Below are positions 1 through 8,577 of a stretch of DNA of 64,000 bases, in pieces. Below the pieces are notes generated by a model that was not told the origin of the DNA, made no database searches, and saw only the letters and a list, made by a program, of their open reading frames with translations. Each line of letters opens with the position of its first letter. Positions within the stretch are counted from its first letter, which is position 1. The stretch covers positions 1 through 64,000 of the forward strand of contig NZ_JNJN01000002.1 in assembly GCF_000701665.1 (NCBI RefSeq). The letters run 5' to 3'. The DNA is from Agathobaculum desmolans ATCC 43058. Its GTDB lineage: Bacteria > Bacillota > Clostridia > Oscillospirales > Butyricicoccaceae. A program made the translations under genes and the position numbers.

Positions 1-1066
1 GCGAAAACGTAACCTGCCGCCCATCCGGAAAATGCTCAAACCGTTGCAAAAAATATGCCGGATTACTTGCATCTCTGGACGATGCGCTCACGCCCTCTTT
101 GCCAACCGTAATAATCCCCTCAGCAACCCACCTGTCGATGCAATATGACCAAGAGCCACTATACTCTGACGCCGCACGCTGATTAACCGGATTGCCAAAA
201 TACCAGTTATCCAGCAAATTAGGATTGGTGATCTCGGATAGCCGGGTGTGGATCGTCGTCTCGTCGCTTCCAGTGACCTTGATATCCTCCCCGGTCAGTG
301 TCACATCCGCACTGAGCGGTTTTTTGTTGATCGTGCGGGTTTGGGGCACGCTGTACGCGAATATGTCCTGCTCCTTACCCGTGGGATCATACACCGCTTT
401 TATCATGTCGCCTGCGCCGTCGCCGTCCTTGCCTCTGGCAGCCACTAACTGCCAGTGTGCGCTGTTTGGCGGAGCGATCCCCGTGCAGGGTGCAATATTG
501 ACATAGCTAGATCCGCCGTGCTCAACCTTATTGCCCGGAACGTAATTTTTGATCGCACTATACGTTTCCCATAGCATCCTATCCCGCTCGGTCTGTGCCC
601 TGGCTTCCTCTGCCGCTTTTCGCCCCTGTTCCGCCACTTCCCGCTCCTGCTCTGCCGCTACGCGGCTATTCTCTGCATGTACACGCTCCTGTTCCGCAAT
701 ACTACGCGCCTGTTCGGCAGCAACACGTTTTTCCTCAGCCGTAGTGCGCAGCCCGTCTGCATTTGCTCGTTCTTGCTCCGCTTGCACACGGGTCTGTTCT
801 GCCGCCGCACGTCCCTTCTCTGCGCTTACGCGCTCCTGCTCCGCCAGCTTGCGGGCTTGTTCGTCAGATTCCCATTGGACGGTGTCATCCTCCACCTGTC
901 CCAGCATTTCAATCGCACCGTTCACGCTCGGAACAATGATCTCTCTTGCCAGCCGGTCGAAAACGTTCTTGTTCTCGTCCGGCGTACCCGTCAGCGTGTC
1001 AGGGGATGCAATCACACCCTTGCGCGCAATCTGCTCAGGCGTGATTTTAAGGTCACGAATCGCCAT
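1..1066 (-). CDS. Phage tail fibre / receptor-binding protein, 3' end outside window
   Basis: Open frame read leftwards from ATG 1066 with no stop before the window edge; AGGAGG precedes the ATG by about 7 nt. After some 70 N-terminal residues come about 13 nearly perfect heptads of the type xAEQxRx (bases about 650-860), which predict a long trimeric coiled coil. A short module with a Y..G..V..G.SY pattern and a W follows, as in Firmicutes phage fibres that bind cell-surface sugars, then a longer C-terminal part that is cut off. It is the last gene of the visible late operon, just after the tail gene at 1077-2999. The fibre role is inferred from architecture and position; no enzymatic domain is visible. 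Confidence 0.75.
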   Translation of the reverse strand, partial: MAIRDLKITPEQIARKGVIASPDTLTGTPDENKNVFDRLAREIIVPSVNGAIEMLGQVEDDTVQWESDEQARKLAEQERVSAEKGRAAAEQTRVQAEQERANADGLRTTAEEKRVAAEQARSIAEQERVHAENSRVAAEQEREVAEQGRKAAEEARAQTERDRMLWETYSAIKNYVPGNKVEHGGSSYVNIAPCTGIAPPNSAHWQLVAARGKDGDGAGDMIKAVYDPTGKEQDIFAYSVPQTRTINKKPLSADVTLTGEDIKVTGSDETTIHTRLSEITNPNLLDNWYFGNPVNQRAASEYSGSWSYCIDRWVAEGIITVGKEGVSASSRDASNPAYFLQRFEHFPDGRQVTFS

Positions 1067-1076
1067 TCTATCCCTC

Positions 1077-2999
1077 CTATCGCTTCGCCTCTCCGGCCTC
1101 CACATATTTCAGCTCAATTTCATACACGCCAAACCCCTCGTTCACCGCGTCCGAAATCAGTATCACTTGTATCAGCTTCCACTTTTTCTTTTTCACTAGC
1201 GGCGGCACCACCGTATTCACGCTCGTGTTGAACGTAAACCGCGCAAGGTCGATGTCGTCAAACGTCAGCCGGTCCGCAAGAATCACCTTGTAGCGCTTGC
1301 CTGAGTCATTCTCCGTGCGAATCCAAACCTCCACCTTGCTGCGCGCATAACTCTTCACATGGATGGCGCTGCCCTTCTTCGGCATGGTCTTCAGCATGGA
1401 AAGGTCGCCCATCGCGTCCAACTTGGTCGCCCACTCGGCATGGATGGCCGCGCCATCGTCGTTGTACGCGCGCATCAGTGTCTCGTTGGTGCTGGTCACA
1501 AGGTCGTCGTTGAACTTGCACAGCCTGCCGTCTGCCGTGCCGAAATACAGCGTCTGCTCATCCGTCCGCAGCACCCGCGCCGGGATGTTCTCCCAATAAT
1601 ACCACTCATACCCGTTATCACTACGATCCTGGTTGCCGTCCGCCACATAGGCGTGTCCGTTCGGCAGCACAAGGATGTACCAGCCGCGCCATACCGCGCT
1701 CACCGCCTCCGCCCGCCCCAACTCCTTGGTCAGCCTGCGGTTGATTCGACGGCTCCGGCAGAACATCTGCCGCACCTGCATGTTGTTGTAGTAGGTGGTT
1801 GTCGGCGCATACACGCCGCGCGGGGAAAGGAACAGCGGATCATCGTTGAGGTTTGCCGCCGAGTATCGGGCAATCGCACCGTACCCCGGCACACCCTCCT
1901 TCAGCGGAAACGCCGCCACGTCGTTCATCAGCTTGCCCGCATGGTGCCAAATCGTGCCCTCCTGCCGGTTGTCCTTCTTGATGAGCAGCAGCTCGCCCTG
2001 TGCCTTCACATAACACATGATGGGGAAATCGCTCGACCCCACCACCGAATAGTTGCTGTCCGGAAAGTAGGTCGGGTCATTCAGGCCGGAAAACCACTCG
2101 GTCGCCGCGTGCGCGTCATTGCCGGATACAAACACGCGGTTGCCCGCGCCGTCCAGTCCATAAACAGCAAATATCGTGCAGCCGAGTATCTTGCTGCGCG
2201 CGTCCGTTGTCTTGGCAAATTTGATTTCCACATTGCTTGTTCCGGCGTTCTCCGGCGCTTTGGGTGCAGCCGCAAACGTCACCGTGCCTTTTTTGGCGTC
2301 AAAGCTCTCCACGGGGATTGCTTCTTTGGTAATAAAATAACTCGCTTCGGGCTTTGCGTCCGCATCCAGCTCGGTCACGTCCAGCTGAAAGGTCTTGCTG
2401 CTGCCGTCCGCTACAAAGCGATTGCGCCGCCATTTGCACAGCATATTTACTTTTTCATATGCTTCGCCGCCGCCCGTGGGTTTATGTCCAAAGCTTGTCA
2501 GCGGGCAGTATGCAGTGTCATCCGCTACCAGTTTTGCCGATTTGCCATCATACACCACCATTTCCGCGCCGGTCATAATATACAGCTTGCCGTTCATGTA
2601 AAATCCCTGGCTGTGGCCTCCGGTTTTCAGTCCGCCAAGCAGTTCCGTTTTGCCGCCTTCCACCAGCTGATATTGCGCATCTAGCTTCACCTGATAGAGC
2701 TTTGCCCCTGCGTGCACAACGAATACGCGCCCCGCCTGCGCGGCCGCCGCCGCCACCTCACCCTCATAGGGGAAAATGCCGCTCACCGCTTCGGTCTCAC
2801 CAAACCGGCATACCGTGCGCCAGCCCCAGCGCCGTTCCGGCGCGCCACCCTCATCTGCAATGATGTTCACCGCCCGCGGGCTGCGGCTGTCGTCGATCTG
2901 GGTCTCATCGGTCGAGTAGTCCAACCCGCGAAACCGGCGGTAGTTCTTCGTCGCGCTCCGCGCCATGGTAAACGCCGGCGTCTTGATTTGTTTGGGCAT
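1077..2999 (-). CDS. Phage tail / DNA-stabilisation structural protein (640 aa)
   Basis: A 640-residue late gene between the small protein at 3001-3372 and the fibre gene. The sequence is rich in short beta-type repeats of the form G.L...G..YI.TG, VYDGKS and LYFGTADGRLC, which suggests a beta-propeller-like fold. Such proteins in short-tailed phages form the tail hub or the plug that keeps packaged DNA in place (P22 gp10-like or tail-tube-B-like). There is no signal peptide or membrane segment. The assignment rests on position and overall pattern, not on a motif I can name. A start 11 codons further in (MARSATKN) is possible because the visible GGAGG lies about 12 nt before the first ATG. Confidence 0.6.
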   Translation of the reverse strand: MPKQIKTPAFTMARSATKNYRRFRGLDYSTDETQIDDSRSPRAVNIIADEGGAPERRWGWRTVCRFGETEAVSGIFPYEGEVAAAAAQAGRVFVVHAGAKLYQVKLDAQYQLVEGGKTELLGGLKTGGHSQGFYMNGKLYIMTGAEMVVYDGKSAKLVADDTAYCPLTSFGHKPTGGGEAYEKVNMLCKWRRNRFVADGSSKTFQLDVTELDADAKPEASYFITKEAIPVESFDAKKGTVTFAAAPKAPENAGTSNVEIKFAKTTDARSKILGCTIFAVYGLDGAGNRVFVSGNDAHAATEWFSGLNDPTYFPDSNYSVVGSSDFPIMCYVKAQGELLLIKKDNRQEGTIWHHAGKLMNDVAAFPLKEGVPGYGAIARYSAANLNDDPLFLSPRGVYAPTTTYYNNMQVRQMFCRSRRINRRLTKELGRAEAVSAVWRGWYILVLPNGHAYVADGNQDRSDNGYEWYYWENIPARVLRTDEQTLYFGTADGRLCKFNDDLVTSTNETLMRAYNDDGAAIHAEWATKLDAMGDLSMLKTMPKKGSAIHVKSYARSKVEVWIRTENDSGKRYKVILADRLTFDDIDLARFTFNTSVNTVVPPLVKKKKWKLIQVILISDAVNEGFGVYEIELKYVEAGEAKR

Positions 3000-3000
3000 A

Positions 3001-3372
3001 TTACTCTGCCACCTCCGTCAGCGCAGGCGCCGCCTCTTCCAACGCCTGCACAAATTTGTTGTATTCCATCACCATTTCAGCTTTCTTGTCTGCCTCATCC
3101 GCCATAAAGCAGCTTACAAGTCCGTGCGGCAGGGCGCTCCGCGTAATGCGGTCATCCCAGTCAATTTCGGTCTCGTCTATCGCTGTCACTTCGGGGGCAA
3201 TCTGCAAGCAGGGCTCCCCTCGTTGTGCGCGGATCATATTCTCGTATGGCAGCGCCTCCATCAGCAGGCGCTCCAAAAACAGCGGCGCATATTTGTCAAA
3301 ATCCGCATCCGTCCCCTGCGAGGAAAACAGGATCGCCGCCGCCAAATCATAGATTTTTCTTATCGTCGCCAT
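3001..3372 (-). CDS. Small phage head-tail connector candidate
   Basis: A 123-residue protein starting MATIRKIYDLAA. I chose the ATG at 3372 because GGGAGG lies 5 nt upstream; the frame extends further but without a ribosome site. It is largely helical and acidic, without Cys pairs or membrane segments. Its place directly between the capsid gene and the large tail protein is that of a head-completion or adaptor protein (gp4-like in P22-type phages). I do not recognise the family from sequence, so the function is inferred from gene order only. Confidence 0.5.
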   Translation of the reverse strand: MATIRKIYDLAAAILFSSQGTDADFDKYAPLFLERLLMEALPYENMIRAQRGEPCLQIAPEVTAIDETEIDWDDRITRSALPHGLVSCFMADEADKKAEMVMEYNKFVQALEEAAPALTEVAE

Positions 3373-3454
3373 GTCGGCCTCCCATAAACAAAAGCAGAAC
3401 GCGCCGCCCCTCGCATGCCGCACCACGGCCACGGGGAGCGACGCGCTCTTTGTA

Positions 3455-4510
3455 TCAGGTGTTGTCGGTCGCGGAAACCACGTCCGAGGTAAATTTGCCG
3501 TCCGGCGCAAACGCCACGCACTTAATCGTCTGGTCCTTCTGGGTCGTAACCGTGCCGCCGGTCGCAACAATCGTGCGATTCTTCGAAAAACGCGGATCCG
3601 ATCCGTCCAGCGTATAGTAAATGCTCTGCGCGCCCGCTGCTGTCACCGTCGCCGTGTGGGCACTGATCTTCACATCGCACGCCTGCTTCTTGCCGGTCTC
3701 CACCAACGTGTAAACACCCTTCGCGAGCGAACCGATGACAAATGCGTCAAACAGGTTGCGCGCCTCAATCAGCGTGCCGGAAATGCCCTGCGGCGTGGTG
3801 TTTACCTTAAGTTCGGTAATCTTGTCCGCCTGCACCAGCGCACTCTTGTGCGCACAGATAAACTGGCAGCCTGCCGGCATCAGATCCTCCGGTGTTTCGA
3901 TCACGCGGAAGGTCTTGCATCGGCCCACCTCGCCCTTGCGCACCGCGTCCACCGCCAGCTTTTCCACCTCGGTAAACTGCTTGCTCTCCGCCAGCGCGGA
4001 AACCACCTTCGGGCTGCACCACACCACGCGGTTCTCCACCGGCACACGCTGGTTCACAAACGCTACGCGCGCCTTCTCCAGCTCAGCCAGCGCGGTCTGC
4101 TCGGTCACGGCCGCCGCCTCAGCTACTGCGCCAAGACTTGCGTACTTGTTCAGCGCGTACTTATCCTCAAACGGAATGACTACCTGCGCGTTCTGGTTCT
4201 TCACCCACTCGCCAGTCGCCGCGCCAATGCTGCGGCTGCGCGAGTTGCCCAAGTCAATCGTGCCGGTGTATGCCTTGTCCTGCTCCATCTTGTACAGGTG
4301 TACGTTGGGTACGATCTCGCTCGGGTCGCCGTAACGCGCCGTGCCCTCACGCTTGTAATCGTTGTACGGTACCGTGGTCGGTACATAGATCTTCACCGTG
4401 TCCACGCCGTCAAACTCCAAGCTGCCGTTGGTGTGCGGCTTCACGAATGAATCCGCCAGCCACTGCTTTTCCATCTTGCCTGCAAATTTATCCGAAAGAT
4501 TAAACTGCAT
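3455..4510 (-). CDS. Major capsid protein with C-terminal Ig-like domain
   Basis: A 351-residue protein starting MQFNLSDKFAG, first structural gene after the scaffold. About residues 1-270 have the composition and spacing of a phage coat protein of the HK97-fold or P22 coat class. The C-terminal 80 residues differ: the stretch IYYTLDGSDPRFSKN and the following TxxIKCVAFAPDGK resemble the chitobiase C-terminal (CHB_HEX_C type) immunoglobulin-like domain, often attached to surface proteins. It is probably displayed on the capsid exterior. It lies downstream of a hairpin repeat at 4548-4734 and upstream of the connector genes. The capsid role is inferred mainly from the scaffold-capsid order. 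Confidence 0.72.
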   Translation of the reverse strand: MQFNLSDKFAGKMEKQWLADSFVKPHTNGSLEFDGVDTVKIYVPTTVPYNDYKREGTARYGDPSEIVPNVHLYKMEQDKAYTGTIDLGNSRSRSIGAATGEWVKNQNAQVVIPFEDKYALNKYASLGAVAEAAAVTEQTALAELEKARVAFVNQRVPVENRVVWCSPKVVSALAESKQFTEVEKLAVDAVRKGEVGRCKTFRVIETPEDLMPAGCQFICAHKSALVQADKITELKVNTTPQGISGTLIEARNLFDAFVIGSLAKGVYTLVETGKKQACDVKISAHTATVTAAGAQSIYYTLDGSDPRFSKNRTIVATGGTVTTQKDQTIKCVAFAPDGKFTSDVVSATDNT

Positions 4511-4547
4511 ATCGAACCTTCCTTTCGATGTATCCTGTTATTTTCGT

Positions 4548-4734
4548 GTAAGGGCGGCTCCGCTGCCCTTACATCCCGCTGCTTTGGGACGCGTGTCCCA
4601 AACCGCCTCTGCCGTGCAGAGGCGAGGGGGTTATGGCCCAGGTCACGCTCTCTTGGCCTTCGGCCAATTCACCTTGTCGAATCCGGTTTCTCGGGAAACG
4701 GATTCGTATCTAAGGGGGACAGCGTCTCCCTTAG
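4548..4734. repeat. Hairpin-rich intergenic repeat, copy A
   Basis: Six consecutive perfect or near-perfect hairpins fill the gap between scaffold and capsid genes: 4548-4572, 4583-4602, 4605-4623, 4653-4667, 4678-4706 and 4710-4734. The last two correspond to the two conserved hairpins of copies C and D (CGAA..CGGTTTC / GGAA.CG..TTCG, then a GGGG-type stem). The string CAATTCACCTT is shared with copy C. The final stem overlaps the stop codon of the scaffold gene. Confidence 0.8.
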
Positions 4735-5720
4735 AAGGCAAACGCGCTCGCAAAGTCCGCCTCAAAACCGCTCTCTTCCGCCGCGCCGGATAAACTGCCC
4801 GCCGCCTGCTTTCGGTTCTGGTCGTTCTTTGCCGCAATCGCGTTTTGCGCTGCCGCCTGCTCGGCCTGATAGCGCCAGTGCGCCTCCATCGGGCTTGCGC
4901 CCTGCTGTACCAACTCCACTACGCGCGGCGGAATATCGCCCGGTCTGTGTACACCCGTTGCAATTTCATAGGCATCCCACGCCTGCACCTCGGCCTGCCT
5001 ATGCGCCTCGGTCACAGCCTGCTGGGCGCGCTGCTGCACCGCGGTGATCTGCTGCTGCCGCGCCGCGCGCTCCTGCTGGGCGGCATGCCGTCGGGCTGCC
5101 ACCCGACCCTCGGCAATCGCCTGCAAGGCGACGTCCGGCGTGTCGGGAAACTCCCCGCGGCACTTTTCCACCTCGGCCTGCAACTCCATTCGGTTTTGCT
5201 GGGCTTCCAGCCGCTCCATATACTGGGCGCGTGTCATGCCGCTTGCCTCCGCATATCGGTCCAGCATCCGCAGCTCCCGCTCGGCCTTCCGGTCGTAGTT
5301 CATGCCCTTCTCCAGCAGTTCCACAGGGTTCATGCCCAGCGCACCAGACAGCGCCGAAACGGCGTCACCGGGCAGCATGATCTGCCGGCCGTTATACGTC
5401 ATCATCACCGGCGCGACCGGCTGCGCCTCGTCGTGATGGTCCTCTGGTTGCTGCTCTTCCTGTATCGCGCCTTCCGGCTGTTCGGCTCCCTGCTGGCTTT
5501 CCAGTTCGCCTCCCGCGCCCTCGCCTGTCTGCTGCTCTGCGGTCTGCTGGCTTTCCAGATCGCTCCCAAGCAGTGCGCTCTCAAAGTCGCTGTCGAAATT
5601 CGCGTCCATGTCCGCGCTGAGATCTGCGCCGCCGTCCTCGCCCTCCGCGAAAAACTGCAGCCCGACCCGTGCGCGAAGCTCGCCCCCGCTTGCGTAATTG
5701 CTGGCTTTCCAATTACTCAT
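4731..5720 (-). CDS. Phage capsid scaffolding protein
   Basis: A 329-residue protein starting MSNWKASNYASGG; GAAAGGA lies about 9 nt before ATG 5720. Residues 20-40 contain LQFFAEGEDGG, common near the N-terminus of phage scaffold and capsid proteins. A Gln/Glu-rich low-complexity stretch follows and then long helical, coiled-coil-prone segments rich in Ala, Gln and Arg. It lies directly upstream of the capsid gene, the standard scaffold position. Its job would be to guide procapsid assembly and then leave. The stop codon sits inside the palindrome at 4710-4734. Confidence 0.75.
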   Translation of the reverse strand: MSNWKASNYASGGELRARVGLQFFAEGEDGGADLSADMDANFDSDFESALLGSDLESQQTAEQQTGEGAGGELESQQGAEQPEGAIQEEQQPEDHHDEAQPVAPVMMTYNGRQIMLPGDAVSALSGALGMNPVELLEKGMNYDRKAERELRMLDRYAEASGMTRAQYMERLEAQQNRMELQAEVEKCRGEFPDTPDVALQAIAEGRVAARRHAAQQERAARQQQITAVQQRAQQAVTEAHRQAEVQAWDAYEIATGVHRPGDIPPRVVELVQQGASPMEAHWRYQAEQAAAQNAIAAKNDQNRKQAAGSLSGAAEESGFEADFASAFAF

Positions 5721-6074
5721 AACGCCTGTCCTTTCTATATCGCAACGGCTCGTCGCCGGTTGCTTCATTTTTTTGTCCTGCGCTGCGGCGGACGGTGCGC
5801 CACTCGTCTGCATTCCGGCGCCCCCATCCGCTGTATCCCTGCACACAACTGTGTGGCTTGGGCGGCTTATGGCATGTTATGACCGCCCGCCGCAGCGCAG
5901 GCATTTCCCCTTGTACGTTTTCCGGCACTCTGACGGACGGGCGATGCTGATGATCGCCCGCCGCCAACATGAAACAGGAGGTATCACTTCCGGACGGCTT
6001 TCACCGCCCGTCAGAGTGCCGGAGCATTTCCCGCGCCTTTCGGCGCGCATTGATCCGCGATTCTGTGAATCGCA
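5721..6074. other. Gap of about 350 nt with a long inverted repeat and no confident gene
   Basis: No frame here has both a good start and a family I recognise. Two arms of 20 nt, 5921-5940 and 6004-6023, are inverted copies with one mismatch (tccggcactctgacgg.cgg), and a smaller hairpin gggcgat/atcgccc lies between them at 5939-5959. Reading leftwards, a short frame ending near 5878 encodes ECRKTYKGKCLRCGGRS, a CxxC pattern that could be the end of a tiny zinc-finger protein, but no ATG or GTG opens it. A 25-codon frame starting MMRFTESR overlaps the right arm. Confidence 0.5.
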
Positions 6075-6404
6075 TCATAAAGTCGGGCTTTGCCTTACTT
6101 TGTGATTCCCCGACCCAGCCGCCTTGGGCGGCGCTGTTCGGGTTTCGGCGGACGTGTCCGCCGTATATAGGGGGCTTATGAAGCCCCTTATACGGGTGTG
6201 CGGGCACTCCCGCACCTGATCCACCCGCCGCATTGCGCTCTCGCAATGCACCGCGTCAAACATGGTTTTAACCTGCTGGTCGGTATACTCGTACCCGCTC
6301 GCCGCAAGGTTACCGAGCAGGCTCACCGCCTTGCATGCGCGGGTCACGCGCGGCTCCGCCAGGCGCACAAAGCGCTCGGCCTTGGTTTCGTCCGTCTTAT
6401 TCAT
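6075..6404 (-). CDS. Small phage protein with a repeat-encoded C-terminal tail
   Basis: A 109-residue protein. Residues 1-55 (ERFVRLAEPRVTRACKAVSLLGNLA..YEYTDQQV..MFDAV) resemble a small protein common in Firmicutes phages and mobile elements; its role is unknown to me. The last roughly 37 residues, beginning near GFISPLYTADTS, are encoded by hairpin repeat copy B and look appended rather than conserved. The start is ATG 6404, which overlaps the stop of the portal gene in an ATGA arrangement, so translation is probably coupled. Confidence 0.6.
   Translation of the reverse strand: MNKTDETKAERFVRLAEPRVTRACKAVSLLGNLAASGYEYTDQQVKTMFDAVHCESAMRRVDQVRECPHTRIRGFISPLYTADTSAETRTAPPKAAGSGNHKVRQSPTL
6118..6193. 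repeat. Hairpin-rich intergenic repeat, copy B
   Basis: Three hairpins in the order seen in other copies: gccgcc-ttg-ggcggc (6118-6132), cggcgga-cg-tgtccgccg (6146-6163) in place of the CGAA hairpin, and GTATAtaGGGGGCTT / AAGCCCCtTATAC (6163-6193). The last stem encodes the SPLYT peptide in the gene at 6075-6404. Confidence 0.8.
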
Positions 6405-7981
6405 CCCATCACACCTCCCTGTAATCCGCTCATCTGCATTTCTGCTTCCTGTCGGCGGCGGATGGCATCCATCAGCCCGCCCTTATCGCGCACCATGCCG
6501 TCCGGCACCCGCTCCAAATATTCGGATGCATCCGGTATGATATTCGCCCGCATCATGTTGTCGAGCGTGGTGATCTGCAACGTCTGTGCCCAGTAGCTCG
6601 CCGCGCCCACGTTAATTTTCAGGTCAAGCGCCTCCACCGGCAGTTCGGAAAAGTCATATTCCGCCACGCCAATCCGCTCCTCGCTCTCTCCCAGCTCATT
6701 TGTCGCCTTGTCCGTGATTTTCACCTGCCGCAGCCCGTAATAGGCGTGCATCATGTCGATCAGCACGCGGGTATAGTCCTCAATAAACTGGTAATACGCC
6801 AGCCGCGTCAGGCTGAGCGGCGCGGCCGTCGCCTGCTGCACCGCCACAATGGCAGAGGTGTTATCCGGATTTTTGATATTGCCGAGCGCCGCATCATTCG
6901 CGCCAGCCACATTGCGGATGGTCTCCATCAAACTCTGGGTGATGCCGGTGGCGTCGGTCGGCAGCGGCATGGAGCCTGCAACGCCAGTCAGTGCCTGTGT
7001 CGGGTCGCCGCGCACGGCGATTGTGGTCGCGTTTGCGTCCCACCCATCCGGGAATTTTCCCTTGTCGTACACGAGCTTTGGCAGCGCATTGTTGTTCAAC
7101 TGGATCGCCAGCGCCGTGTACTGTTTATTGATGGAAATCTGCGCGTTGATCAGCTCCACATTTTCCAGCACACCGTGGTAGCTGTTTTTCCGCGGGGACC
7201 AGCTCATATACGCAATCGGATACAGCGTCATGTCTGTCTGCACCGGCTTCTGCACCATCACCCGCCCACACGCCTTGCAAAAGTGTACGTTTCCGCCTTC
7301 CTTCCAAAAGCGTGTCAGCAGGGTGCCCAGCGCGTCCCCTTCGGTCTGCTCGCTGTCGCCCTTGTACAAGCCCTCGTTTTCGCCCTGGATTTCCTCCCAC
7401 TCCGCACAGCCCGCCTGTTTCGCCATGCGGCGGATCTCGCCCACCGGCAGCCGCTGCACCACAATAATGTATGGCTGTGCCTGCACCCTGCGGCTCGCGG
7501 GATTGCCGAACAATACATTGGTGTTCATCAGCATCTCGGCCTGTATTTCACCCTGTACGCCGGGCAGGCCAGTGTGTTTGTCCGCGTCAAACCAATAATA
7601 CAGCGCCACATCGCCATCTATGTAAGCGTCCCTGAGCAGCTCGCGGTGCATATCCTTGATCTTCTGCCGTTCCACCACCCGCTCGATGGACTGCTCCAGC
7701 ACCAGTGCCGCCTCTTCAGCAGCCTCATCCGGCAAAAACGGTTCAATCTCCTGCGCCACATCGTCGCTCACAATCTGTGCCACCTTGTAGTTGGTGATTT
7801 GGCGGATGATATTCAGCGTAAGCGGGCGTACCTGTTTGGTCTTTACGCCCTCCCACTGGCGGCCCTCGTAAAAACGCTCACAAATCTCCACGTCATCGTA
7901 GAGGTTCAGCCCTTGATTGTAGCTGACGCCCTTCTGATACTCCGTCTGGATGCGTTCCGCCGTCATCTCTTGCTTGTCCAT
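6401..7981 (-). CDS. Phage portal protein
   Basis: A 526-residue protein starting MDKQEMTAERIQ. Its length, the early FYEGRQWEG motif, the RPLTLNIIRQITNYKVAQI helix and the later SPRKNSYHGVLENVELINAQISINK stretch fit portal proteins of the P22-like/SPP1-like class. These form the 12-subunit ring at one capsid vertex through which DNA enters and leaves. The gene lies two genes downstream of the large terminase and upstream of the scaffold, as expected. Its start is adjacent to the stop of the membrane protein gene at 7981 and its stop overlaps the next gene by 4 nt. Confidence 0.85.
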   Translation of the reverse strand: MDKQEMTAERIQTEYQKGVSYNQGLNLYDDVEICERFYEGRQWEGVKTKQVRPLTLNIIRQITNYKVAQIVSDDVAQEIEPFLPDEAAEEAALVLEQSIERVVERQKIKDMHRELLRDAYIDGDVALYYWFDADKHTGLPGVQGEIQAEMLMNTNVLFGNPASRRVQAQPYIIVVQRLPVGEIRRMAKQAGCAEWEEIQGENEGLYKGDSEQTEGDALGTLLTRFWKEGGNVHFCKACGRVMVQKPVQTDMTLYPIAYMSWSPRKNSYHGVLENVELINAQISINKQYTALAIQLNNNALPKLVYDKGKFPDGWDANATTIAVRGDPTQALTGVAGSMPLPTDATGITQSLMETIRNVAGANDAALGNIKNPDNTSAIVAVQQATAAPLSLTRLAYYQFIEDYTRVLIDMMHAYYGLRQVKITDKATNELGESEERIGVAEYDFSELPVEALDLKINVGAASYWAQTLQITTLDNMMRANIIPDASEYLERVPDGMVRDKGGLMDAIRRRQEAEMQMSGLQGGVMG

Positions 7982-8361
7982 CAGTTTATTTCCTCCTGCC
8001 CCTCATCCGTGCCGTTATAGCTCAGGATATTGCGCAGCTCCCGCGCGTCCACGCCGCGGCTCCGTTCGTGGTGCAGCTCCTGCCGCAGCTGCATCACGGT
8101 GTCCTCGCTCTGCTGCAGCGCTTCGCTCAGGCGGTCACACCGCCGAAGAGCCTCGGCGAATTCCTTTTCGTTCTCCTTGGCAATGCGTTCAAACCCTTCC
8201 GCCACATGCTCCCACCGTGTCACACGATCCTGTTCCTCCAGCAGCTCCGCATTTTTGGCAATCAGCGCATTTTGTAGCTGTGTAGCCCGCCGCAGGGATA
8301 ACGCCGCAAGCGCCATCGCTGCAGCGCCCAGCAAAATCATTGCAATTTCCATGCTTCGCAT
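7981..8361 (-). CDS. Membrane-anchored coiled-coil phage protein
   Basis: About 126 residues. The N-terminus has one hydrophobic segment (MEIAMILLGAAAMALAALSL) followed by about 90 residues of charged heptads (LLEEQDRV..WEHVAEGFERIAKENEKEF), a membrane anchor plus coiled coil. I chose ATG 8361, 4 nt after GGAGG; ATG 8352 is nearly as good. It sits between terminase and portal. The topology resembles spanin-like or immunity proteins, but no lysis genes are near, so I assign no function. Confidence 0.6.
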   Translation of the reverse strand: MRSMEIAMILLGAAAMALAALSLRRATQLQNALIAKNAELLEEQDRVTRWEHVAEGFERIAKENEKEFAEALRRCDRLSEALQQSEDTVMQLRQELHHERSRGVDARELRNILSYNGTDEGQEEIN

Positions 8362-8396
8362 CCTTCCTCCGCGCTCCGCGCGGCATAAAATCTCAT

Positions 8397-8572
8397 CCAA
8401 ACCCGCGACATGTGCGTGGGTTTGGATACCCCGACTCAGCCGCCTTGGGCGGCGTACCCCAGGGCATCTTCTCTTGCCCCTGCGGGGCAATTCACCTTAT
8501 CCTTCGGGTATCGAAAGTCGGTTTCTCCGGAACCGGCTTTCGTATATAGGGGACTTTGGAAGTCCCCTATAC
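8397..8572. repeat. Hairpin-rich intergenic repeat, copy C (most complete)
   Basis: Five hairpins between terminase and the membrane protein gene: 8397-8425 (CCAAACCC / GGGTTTGG), 8439-8453 (gccgcc/ggcggc), 8474-8490 (ttgcccc/ggggcaa), 8512-8542 (CGAAAGTCGGTTTC / GGAACCGGCTTTCG) and 8542-8572 (GTATAtaGGGGACTT / AAGTCCCCTATAC). It begins 6 nt after the terminase stop codon. Confidence 0.85.
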
Positions 8573-8577
8573 CTCCG

